Source: a virus. Taken from it: 64,000 nt of DNA. The stretch spans positions 1 through 64,000 of the IMG/VR virus record IMGVR_UViG_3300030109_004085. The stretch is one strand, 5' to 3'. The position numbers and the translations under genes were made by a program. Of this stretch, positions 48,701 to 55,078 are shown piece after piece (position 1 is the first letter of the stretch; the number at the start of each line of letters is the position of its first letter). Below the pieces are notes generated by a model. That model saw only the letters and a program-made list of their open reading frames with translations. It made no database searches and was not told the DNA's origin.

Positions 48701-49613
48701 TTTTGACTTCAATTGTGCCGGCATTAGACATATATGATATTTCAACATCTGCAGGACCGAAAGTTCCCCCTGCAGGGATACCAACAAGCTCAGTGTTTTC
48801 TGTTAGTTTTGTAACCTCCCTAGTGGAAGGGGGTATACCGTCTCGAACGGACCCTGGGTTTCTTACAGTCTTCGTCTCGTAAACTGGCGCGCCGTCTGGT
48901 ACCATGTACGGGAAGTAGATGGGATTAAGGACGCCCGCAAAACGATCACCTAGTTCAGCCCTATCATCTGGCAGCGAAGTTGCGCCAAGTTTTACAGGTA
49001 AGTTTTCTGTATAATCTTTTGTGAACCACCCTGTTTGATACACAAACAGAAAGAACAAATAAATGCCTTCGCTTTGTAAATTTAGTGTCATTCCAGCAGT
49101 TGGCCAGTCTAACACTGGCTTGTCTACCGCGCCACCGAGATTGGCAGCTTCAATATTCGCTACATCCTCCCTTGGATTAAGTCTAGGATCTCGGAAGACT
49201 TCATTTGCGTTTTGTAGAATTGTGTACAAAACGGACTTTCCAAGTTCAGTTGTAAAAAGTTTCCTTATCGACTTGTAGGTGTTAGAAGCAACCGTATTTG
49301 TGTGCAGAGTAAATTGGTTTTTTACGAAATTATCATAGGCTTCTTTGGTGTTGTCCACCCGTTTGTATTCCGTAACCTCCTCACCGGTCTCTTCGTCTGT
49401 ATAAGTTTCTTTTAAGAACGCAAAATCAGGATCATTCTTATAAGCCTCCAGAAGTGTATTGAGTTTATCAGCCCACACAGCTGGGTCTACACCCTCGGGG
49501 GCAGCCCCACCAGAAGACAAGTATTCATAGACATATGATTGACATATATTTTCTATAATTTTGTTGTTAATCAAAAAATCAACTGCTTGTTTAATGTTAT
49601 TGGGCTGTGTCAT
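45774..49613 (-). CDS. large baseplate/tail hub-type protein
   Basis: 1279 residues, the longest gene in the window. The middle has a coiled coil (LKQINEKLKEKNKRISERTN; LEEKVKLTKQSKAIKYKRF). The end, ARLLGIGGYYMVTKVSHDIS then FNVTIDALQEG, resembles the C-terminal strand pattern of phage baseplate hub (gp27/gpD-like) proteins. Large size and position between tail genes support a central or peripheral baseplate role. Details unknown. Confidence 0.6.
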   Translation of the reverse strand: MTQPNNIKQAVDFLINNKIIENICQSYVYEYLSSGGAAPEGVDPAVWADKLNTLLEAYKNDPDFAFLKETYTDEETGEEVTEYKRVDNTKEAYDNFVKNQFTLHTNTVASNTYKSIRKLFTTELGKSVLYTILQNANEVFRDPRLNPREDVANIEAANLGGAVDKPVLDWPTAGMTLNLQSEGIYLFFLFVYQTGWFTKDYTENLPVKLGATSLPDDRAELGDRFAGVLNPIYFPYMVPDGAPVYETKTVRNPGSVRDGIPPSTREVTKLTENTELVGIPAGGTFGPADVEISYMSNAGTIEVKTREELESEGYDFRGLTGGLYDERPGQPFAGNILFYNGGDEVRQARGPIFEAIYGWNEDVITSIATLYPSVTWSVFKSVLLDFVGEVDKNIKQAEGILGADEGDVRTPFTKKVVRTPKKEALKPVDHQCYLLENIRVLTEYKDSVIAGGVEKYENISTIYNSTQGKNSLPGNLISYINHADKTDEVNALLNLCPEVYALLTPHIKIYRVEYEGENKLIPTLQQEIPFPNFIDPSDIQAIMNNDYGRFPGAGIKSFSWNLDGVNPAEVDNNISARLDLHFQTIQDLFSLNQGLAAGQAKPGYLDLIIKSARQRSNKSGGGTALNEQAAAAPISTECFEATMMEYDPRDFEIKACVGWSTPANFSNIINDLQSSRDKGPDYGINLEAAINETRVGLYLTLTTHELNFNENGSVDLSVNYQARLSGLARSPAANIFSGGTELSRQLKQINEKLKEKNKRISERTNAYDPENRTLALEDDAINDLRRDKEDLLEEKVKLTKQSKAIKYKRFLNKLYNDQKIYTYVVPASERILFKNMTPEERAKKAATRVASNEYQVGWEAQSDSGAAAAIYDSAAKQISEISKSEESDEVLSEEAKAKGAVSNFNLRTAASKTNTDLKIPFFYLGDLLDAVLEHIDIIVDKEGDRGSFQLILSQVELLDPLLAYQIESVKIQCPDNKDVEVLRQMSQIDPMRFRGLVGMKFTTNIASMPISLEVFQEWFINNIVKPQVDNYNVLRFIKTVCSSLIGKAFNASCFEDLNFNLRFDTSIFNFDKTFTGKVTTVEELASSKKSADKKDCIALPQNQSPTIPTFVLYSVDSRPMTGNYDDDLNTGIYHYYLGAACGIAKKISFNRTDIPYYREGRLQRKSALSALQLRELYNANIQMIGNNLHKNGQYIYVNPIAIGAGSMQQKGSLPNLARLLGIGGYYMVTKVSHDISSAGFNVTIDALQEGIDFSGAGNSVTQLIRYDGRTVLNPKTSGN

Positions 49614-49616
49614 CCT

Positions 49617-49955
49617 TTATTCCAAAATGTAATTTAATATCTTTTCTAGCGGAGTCGGTATGTAAATAATATCTCCGACAGTCAGATCAGCTTCGGTTGG
49701 TTTTTTGTTATAATGCGCAATAACCCACCAATACTTTGGATTGCCGTAATACTTTGAAGCTAGTTTGTAGTACCTGTCTCCTACACTCCAGACGTGTTGC
49801 ACCCTTGTTAGGTTCTTGATTTCATCGACAGTTGGATATTTTATAAATCTAGTTCCATACTGGAAGATTTGTTTGACTCCCCTGTCTTCAAGAATATTCT
49901 CATACTCTTCTAGATTGTTTTTAAGAACTCGTCGGTTATCGTATCTGCTGGTCAT
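49617..49955 (-). CDS. LysM-type baseplate wedge protein (gp53-like)
   Basis: 112 residues. QHVWSVGDRYYKLASKYYGN then PKYWWVIAHYN and GDIIYIPTP is a LysM-like fold (V.xGD....A.xYYG...WW.IA..N...G..I.IP), as in T4 gp53. LysM domains bind peptidoglycan or stabilise baseplates. Located before the hub-type gene with a 3-base gap. Confidence 0.72.
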   Translation of the reverse strand: MTSRYDNRRVLKNNLEEYENILEDRGVKQIFQYGTRFIKYPTVDEIKNLTRVQHVWSVGDRYYKLASKYYGNPKYWWVIAHYNKKPTEADLTVGDIIYIPTPLEKILNYILE

Positions 49956-49966
49956 AATATGAATTC

Positions 49967-50800
49967 CTAGGTTTTCTTAGTAATTTTTTCCTGCTGAGCC
50001 TCAGCTTCAGTTTGATTTGTGCCAATTCCGGTCTGCCAAACATCGGCAACCCCGTCGTTATTGAGATCGGGAGTTGTTATCTGTGGTGGTCCGACGTCTG
50101 GATTTGGATATTTGGGGACATAACCACTTGCGCCGGCGTGAGGGAAATTTCCATTTAAGCTGGCAGCCTCGCGCGATTGGTCAGCCCTTCCAAAAGAGTA
50201 TGTAACTTTACCATCGGCTCCCTGACCACCTTCTGTCTGTACCCAGCCAGTTAGGTGTGTGTGCAGCACGTTAAACGTCAATTGAACATTATGAGATTGA
50301 TAAACAAAGTCTTTATCTTTATTAGCAAAAAACTGACCCACCTCTATATTTGGAGCATATGTAAAACCATTTAAAAAACCAACCAAGTCGCTTCCATCGA
50401 CTGCGTTTCTTACAAGAGAGTTGAACTTCATTTTCAATAGAGGCGCGGCTTTGAGAACCTGACTATTTTCTCTAGAGGATCCGCCGGCAACTGGATTAGA
50501 ATATACAGGATACAAGAACTGAGTTAGTGTATTAAGTCTTGCCTGATTAAGCCTTGCTTCGTTAATATCAGCTGCCACAACATCAAAACTCATTGTTATC
50601 ACGCGTCCAGTTTTGGCAAAGGTGTATAAATCGTCCATTCGCCCGTATACGGGGGTTCCTTGCCAAGTAGAGGAAAAAGCATCAGTAAAGCCTGTAAGCC
50701 ACGAATGAAACTCAACCTTTTTATTGGTTGGAATATGAGTGATATGAATTAAAAAATTTGAATCATTAAAAAATGTTGGTTGTTTTACTCTGTCGGCCAT
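49967..50800 (-). CDS. tail/baseplate structural protein with calcium-type tail
   Basis: 277 residues. The core (FHSWLTGFTDAFSSTWQGTP then YGRMDDLYTF) resembles tail-tube-associated proteins such as gp54-like tube initiators. After it, a Gly/Pro-rich linker and ITTPDLNNDGVADVWQTGIG: D-x-N-x-D-G-x-x-D, the calcium-binding motif of dockerin/thrombospondin type 3 repeats. Such a C-terminal tail is not usual for phage tail proteins. Confidence 0.5.
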   Translation of the reverse strand: MADRVKQPTFFNDSNFLIHITHIPTNKKVEFHSWLTGFTDAFSSTWQGTPVYGRMDDLYTFAKTGRVITMSFDVVAADINEARLNQARLNTLTQFLYPVYSNPVAGGSSRENSQVLKAAPLLKMKFNSLVRNAVDGSDLVGFLNGFTYAPNIEVGQFFANKDKDFVYQSHNVQLTFNVLHTHLTGWVQTEGGQGADGKVTYSFGRADQSREAASLNGNFPHAGASGYVPKYPNPDVGPPQITTPDLNNDGVADVWQTGIGTNQTEAEAQQEKITKKT

Positions 50801-50812
50801 TTACTTTACCTC

Positions 50813-53011
50813 CTATCCCTCGTAAAATGGGGAAATTGAATTTCTTCCTCTTGTAGAGTTCATAGCTTTGACAACAACATCACCTAATTGCTGGTCACCG
50901 ACCTGAACCTGTACATTCATCGCGTTTTGTATAGCCTCAACAAGGACAGCGGTCTGTTTTTCAACAGATTCCCTAATCGCCTTATCCAAAGTTCCGTCTG
51001 GCTTAGCAGCGACGACGCCGTCAGCGACTCTTTCAAATGTATCTTGGTTGCTGAACTGAACCATTTTTATCTCGCCATCCTGAATCTTTGTAGCACTGCT
51101 AACGCCTGCCGCGCCGCCGATTGCACCTCCAACCAATGCGCCAATTCCAGTACCGATGACGGGTATAAATGATCCGATAGCAGCACCGGTCAAGGCGCCG
51201 GTAGCAACACTGCCGCCAATAGATGTTGCTTGCGCTGCCCCGGTTTGTCCTTTCGATTTAAAATAATCAACACCCTTTGCGGTGGCGTAACCTGTTGCTC
51301 CAGCAGCTAGACCAAATGCGCCTCCGCGGGCGAAGCGACTGAACTTACCGGCTGCGCCGGCAGCTCGTCCAGTTTGGGAAGCCAAGCCTGACATCTCTCC
51401 TGTCGATCTTCTTAGTAAACTAGGCAAACGCATAAAAGGACTAAATAAGAACCCTACAGCTTTGAGTGCAAGCCCTAGACCCCCCAGCGCCAGGGCTAGT
51501 TTCCCAACACCAAACTCTATATCCATAAAGCTGGCTTTGCCTTCATTTACTTTCTGTACAAAATCAGAGAACTTATTTATACCCTCAGATACGCTGGTTA
51601 TTAAAGGAGCAAAAGAAATAATCAGCGAATTGATTGCATCGGTTAGTTTTTCCATTATGGAGCGAGCATCGCCGGCGCGCTTTGCCAACTCTTCTTGCTG
51701 TAGCGCTTGTAGTTGAACTTCTGGATCTAGCTCGTTTAAAGACCTACGAAGAGTATCAACATCAGTTCCCATGGCAGATGCAAATGCTTTTTGCTCAAAC
51801 TTGTTCAATTGATCAAATTGAACACCGCCGGCCTCAATAGCTTCTTTAATCATTTCAAGACGGTCAGCCTCAGAGGCGTTCAACATATCAATGGAGTTAA
51901 GGTATGGTCCGCCCAGGATGGCGTTGAGGCGCCCTACAGCTTGTCCTGCGCCTTCAAAGGTATCGAACTTCTCACCAACCAAGCCAAGCAAAGAATCGAC
52001 CGACAAGCCCGTAGCCTTTGATTGTCTTTCTAACTGTGCGAACACATCAAACATTTGCTTGCCGTAAAAAGCCAATTTTGGACCTGCAGATGCTAAGTCT
52101 CCCGCAACTTCTGTTAATGGTTTTCCTATGTCTATCGCCAATGTTGCGGCTTGTCTAGTTAGAAGCTCGGCTTCTTGAGTATTCATGTATAAAGACTTTG
52201 TTGCTTGATCAAGAATCGTGGCGGTCGTAGTCGCAGAAACGCCAAACTGTTTTAACGTTGCGGTTGTGGCAATGACATTGGTTCTCTCACTCTCGGAAAG
52301 ATTTGTAAAATCACGGAAATTAGAAAATAAATCTTGTGCGGCTGCACCGGCATCTTCAACATTTATTCCGTAAGCTGCGAAGGCTAGTCCAGCATTTGCA
52401 ATAGAACTTGCGTATTCATTTCCGGCGCCCGTTGACCTCTTAAAGGCAGCGTTTTGCCTATCAAGTTCGAAAGCAAAATTAATAGAGTTGCCAATTACCT
52501 TTTGGAAAGTTTTTACAAACAAATCTCCTGTTATTACTGCTTTACCAAGACCAGTAACGAATCCAGCTAACCTCCGAGGCGAGGCGCCAATAGTTTGGAA
52601 GAACTTGGCGCCTTCTTTGTCAAGCTTAAGGAAACTGTTAGCTAGGTTGTCAGCTTCGGCTGCACCCTTTTCAAACTCGGCATTCAGGTTTTTTGTGCTG
52701 CGTTCTAGTTTTTGATTTGAATCCGAAAGTTCTTTGGCGCGCCCAATAGCTTCTTCGTAACCTTCGTTTCCTTCGCCAATAGCTACAGCTTGTTTCCTGT
52801 AAAAGTCAAGTTGCTCTTTTTGATATTTTGAATCCAGAGCTGCAAGTTCTTTTTTGCTTTTAAGAGTTTCTCTTTCTAACTTGTAAAACTTTTCGGCGGC
52901 TTTTCTTTTAGCTTCGATTTGCTCAGGCGTTTGACCACCAGCGGTGCCTTGACCCTGCAATTGTGCCGTGAGTCTGTTAACTGCTGCTGTGAGATCTGTA
53001 ATTTCAGACAT
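50813..53011 (-). CDS. tail tape measure protein
   Basis: 732 residues, helical throughout: N-terminal coiled coil (KKELAALDSKYQKEQLDFY), Ala/Gln/Leu repeats and a Gly-rich hydrophobic region (SVATGALTGAAIGSFIPVIG then IGALVGGAIGGAAG, about 605-640) that can form membrane-inserting or pore segments. Length correlates with tail length. The two small genes upstream act as assembly chaperones. Starts 11 bases after the 105-residue gene. Confidence 0.82.
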   Translation of the reverse strand: MSEITDLTAAVNRLTAQLQGQGTAGGQTPEQIEAKRKAAEKFYKLERETLKSKKELAALDSKYQKEQLDFYRKQAVAIGEGNEGYEEAIGRAKELSDSNQKLERSTKNLNAEFEKGAAEADNLANSFLKLDKEGAKFFQTIGASPRRLAGFVTGLGKAVITGDLFVKTFQKVIGNSINFAFELDRQNAAFKRSTGAGNEYASSIANAGLAFAAYGINVEDAGAAAQDLFSNFRDFTNLSESERTNVIATTATLKQFGVSATTTATILDQATKSLYMNTQEAELLTRQAATLAIDIGKPLTEVAGDLASAGPKLAFYGKQMFDVFAQLERQSKATGLSVDSLLGLVGEKFDTFEGAGQAVGRLNAILGGPYLNSIDMLNASEADRLEMIKEAIEAGGVQFDQLNKFEQKAFASAMGTDVDTLRRSLNELDPEVQLQALQQEELAKRAGDARSIMEKLTDAINSLIISFAPLITSVSEGINKFSDFVQKVNEGKASFMDIEFGVGKLALALGGLGLALKAVGFLFSPFMRLPSLLRRSTGEMSGLASQTGRAAGAAGKFSRFARGGAFGLAAGATGYATAKGVDYFKSKGQTGAAQATSIGGSVATGALTGAAIGSFIPVIGTGIGALVGGAIGGAAGVSSATKIQDGEIKMVQFSNQDTFERVADGVVAAKPDGTLDKAIRESVEKQTAVLVEAIQNAMNVQVQVGDQQLGDVVVKAMNSTRGRNSISPFYEG

Positions 53012-53022
53012 TGCTTAGCCGC

Positions 53023-53340
53023 CTAGTTCTTAAACGGCCACCGTAAGCCTGTTTCTTTCTCAAATCCAGAGACTGCTCTATCTAAGTCTCTTCTGTTCGT
53101 CATGGTTCTAGAGTCGCTCAGTCCGTGTCTTATATAAGAATCCATATACCTCTTCTCGCCCCGAAGAGCTTTAAAGAACGACTCAATCTGAGCTTGTGTC
53201 CCTCTAATAGTGGGGTTAATATTTACGCCGGCGTCATATAAATCCAGCAACAATCGGTTGACCTTATAAGAAAAATCTGTATAAAGCCTCTCATTAAGGG
53301 ACTTATCCGTTAAATCAATAACAATCTCATCTTTGCTCAT
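53023..53340 (-). CDS. small tail-assembly protein (chaperone?)
   Basis: 105 residues: SKDEIVIDLTDKSLNERLYT, then SYKVNRLLLDLYDAGVNINP and a helical end FEKETGLRWPF. Lies between the gp26-like gene and the tape measure gene, where tail-assembly chaperones usually are. Its family is not recognised. Preceded by terminator 53375-53401 and a CTATTTA motif. Confidence 0.5.
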   Translation of the reverse strand: MSKDEIVIDLTDKSLNERLYTDFSYKVNRLLLDLYDAGVNINPTIRGTQAQIESFFKALRGEKRYMDSYIRHGLSDSRTMTNRRDLDRAVSGFEKETGLRWPFKN

Positions 53341-53360
53341 GTGGGAACACCTCTTCTAAT

Positions 53361-53367
53361 TAAATAG
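53361..53367 (-). promoter_or_regulatory. candidate late promoter CTATTTA
   Basis: TACTATTTAATTAGAAGAGG on the coding strand, 21 bases upstream of the ATG at 53340, directly after a terminator. Confidence 0.4.
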
Positions 53368-53374
53368 TAGCATA

Positions 53375-53401
53375 AAGAAAAAGGCGCACTTATCGTGCGC
53401 C
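53375..53401 (-). terminator. Rho-independent terminator
   Basis: GGCGCAC-GATAA-GTGCGCC stem followed by TTTTTCTTT on the minus strand. Overlaps the stop codon of the frameshift extension ORF. Confidence 0.85.
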
Positions 53402-53566
53402 CGACATAGCTTTCTCTTCTGCAGCCTTCTTCTCATCAAAATGTTTTACGAGTCGATCCAAGAACCAGCGCCGTAATCCAGTGGGAAGCGAATAAGCCTC
53501 AGCAAAAGACCAATTTCCATGCTGCTTTAAAATAAAGAACTCTTCGTATAAAGTTGCTTGATAATC
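53390..53566 (-). CDS. frame +1 extension of the gp26-like gene (gp51-like)
   Basis: A 58-codon open stretch beginning at GAT (53566), exactly where the gp26-like gene stops (CTC TGA), with no ATG, GTG or TTG near its beginning. Product DYQATLYEEFFILKQHGNWS, FAEAYSLPTGLRRWFLDRLV, then KHFDEKKAAEE. The LP-lR-WF-dRl pattern is like that of small tail-assembly chaperones/gp51. It can only be made by +1 (or -2) slippage on the upstream T7 run or at CTC TGA. Confidence 0.55.
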   Translation of the reverse strand, partial: DYQATLYEEFFILKQHGNWSFAEAYSLPTGLRRWFLDRLVKHFDEKKAAEEKAMSGAR

Positions 53567-54419
53567 AGAGTTTAGGCCAAAAAAAGTCGATATTAATCGG
53601 CACCTCCATTCGCTCTATGTGGGAGCAGTTGTCGCAATTAAAATCGGCTTTTAGTTGAATGTTTGGCATTGCCTCTTCGTAAGCTTTACGAATTTTTCTT
53701 GATAGATTGACTGGAATCTGATTTATGACCTCCTGCAAAGCGCTCGGCTGTGAGATGCCATTAACAGATACAAGGATGTTCTTCAAAAGTTCTGTAACAG
53801 TACCAACTTCCATCTTAAGCTTTCGTCTTCCTTCGACATACTTGCTGATTTTCTGTTCATCATGACCGGTCAGTAATTTGATTTCAAAAGTAATCTCTGG
53901 GTTATACTCGTTAGCCGTAAGCAAAAAGTTGCCGTTGTCCAGAAGTTGCACATTTTCGAGCAAATTAGATTCTTTAATTTCTCTCTCTTGTAGAGAAAAC
54001 TCTTTTTCGTTCAGGTGCCCGCAAGAAGGACAATTTACGCTTGTTCCATACAATGGACCAAAGCCTGTCTCTCGGACGGACATAATAATAGCGTTTTTAT
54101 CGCCAATCAAAAGCGATGAAGGGTTAATGTTATCATCCACCAAAACAGAGCGCAAAAGCTTATCCATAACGACGCCCTTTTTAATCAGCGCTTCGGAGGA
54201 GAGGATATCTTCCTCTTTTGCTGTCATGTGTTTAATTTCAATTGTTTCTACTTTATGAAGTGGGTGTCCTTCACCATAAAACAGTCCCTTACTTGGAAGT
54301 TCAACGAACTCCGTTGGGACCGGGAAGGAAAATAAGTTTTGTTGAAATTGTTCTGGTAGTTGCTGTTGTGGTGGCGGGGGCACATCAGGCGCCCCTTGTC
54401 TGTTTGAATTTCTACTCAA
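53565..54419 (-). CDS. gp26-like tail/baseplate assembly protein
   Basis: 284 residues of the T4 gp26 (T4_baseplate) type: FVELPSKGLFYGEGHPL, EIKHMTAKEEDILSSEALIK, NIIM(S)VRETGFGPLY and a four-Cys zinc site, CPSCGHLNE and CDNCSH. It ends MEVPINIDFFWPKL at a TGA next to a run of seven T. The following ORF in another frame suggests a longer product, as in tail-assembly chaperone pairs of other phages. Followed by the tape-measure genes. Confidence 0.75.
   Translation of the reverse strand: MSRNSNRQGAPDVPPPPQQQLPEQFQQNLFSFPVPTEFVELPSKGLFYGEGHPLHKVETIEIKHMTAKEEDILSSEALIKKGVVMDKLLRSVLVDDNINPSSLLIGDKNAIIMSVRETGFGPLYGTSVNCPSCGHLNEKEFSLQEREIKESNLLENVQLLDNGNFLLTANEYNPEITFEIKLLTGHDEQKISKYVEGRRKLKMEVGTVTELLKNILVSVNGISQPSALQEVINQIPVNLSRKIRKAYEEAMPNIQLKADFNCDNCSHIERMEVPINIDFFWPKL
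53579..53585 (-). other. T7 run, candidate frameshift site
   Basis: GAC TTT TTT TGG CCT AAA CTC TGA in the gp26-like frame: seven T residues, 6 codons from the stop. Slipping by +1 or -2 here, or +1 at CTC-TGA, enters the extension ORF. GGAGG lies 17 bases upstream of the run. Confidence 0.4.
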
Positions 54420-54438
54420 AAATCACCGTCTCTTTCTT

Positions 54439-55014
54439 TTATCGAATGTTTGCTAAAGCTCTAGTTGCTGGACCTACGTCATAAGTTGCCCAGTCGTAAC
54501 GCATCTGGATTGTAATATCTAGAAGTTCCTCGCCTGCGTAATCTAAATCACCGAAAGTTACATTTGTAATAAAAGCATTCTGCAACTTCCAAGTTCCAAG
54601 TGTACCACCTTCTCCAGAAAGCTCGTCAAACTGAACCTGACCAAGCGCTGCTAGCGCAGCCTGCTTGTTCGGCGTTGAGGCTGGAAGGTTCTGTAGGAAA
54701 ACATCTTCCTGAACGTCAGGCTTTAGATAACCCATCTGCTGGAGTGCCTGATAAAGAAGCTCGTTACCATCTGGCGAGACGGAGTTAACAATAGTCGCTG
54801 TGCATTCATTCCATGTGACCGCGCCTGGGTAGTAATATGTGTTCCCTAAAAACTTGTGCGATGTCTCGCCAACTGTGTAGGAGGGCTTTGTAACAGACTT
54901 GGCCAAATACTCGGCGTACGCAAAGTCTCCATCCGGCGTGATAAGCTCCGGGAATCTCAAAATAAATCTGTGTTGTCTCTTAGGTTCTGAAAGTGCGCTT
55001 GTCCAAAAGGCCAT
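54439..55014 (-). CDS. tail tube protein (gp19-like)
   Basis: 191 residues, the T4 gp19 layout: FWTSALSEPKRQHRFIL N terminus, KPSYTVGETSHKFLGNTYYY, a central beta-rich part, and NAFITNVTFGDLDYAGEELL then DITIQMRYDWATYD at the end. Polymerises into the inner tail tube. Follows the sheath gene after a hairpin, 20 bases upstream of the gp26-like gene. Confidence 0.85.
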   Translation of the reverse strand: MAFWTSALSEPKRQHRFILRFPELITPDGDFAYAEYLAKSVTKPSYTVGETSHKFLGNTYYYPGAVTWNECTATIVNSVSPDGNELLYQALQQMGYLKPDVQEDVFLQNLPASTPNKQAALAALGQVQFDELSGEGGTLGTWKLQNAFITNVTFGDLDYAGEELLDITIQMRYDWATYDVGPATRALANIR

Positions 55015-55041
55015 TGTTATTATCTCCTGATAGGTCTAAGT

Positions 55042-55048
55042 TAAATAG
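55042..55048 (-). promoter_or_regulatory. candidate late promoter CTATTTA
   Basis: CACACTATTTAACTTAGACC on the coding strand, 28 bases upstream of the tube start and just after a hairpin. Confidence 0.45.
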
Positions 55049-55049
55049 T

Positions 55050-55072
55050 GTGGGGAGTCGGAACTCCCCCAC
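55050..55072 (-). terminator. hairpin after the sheath gene
   Basis: GTGGGGGAGT-TCCG-ACTCCCCAC forms a stem with one bulge on the minus strand. The T tract behind it is weak, so it may be a partial terminator or an RNA 3'-stabiliser; on the plus strand it is followed by TTTTATTT. Confidence 0.5.
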
Positions 55073-55078
55073 TTTTAT

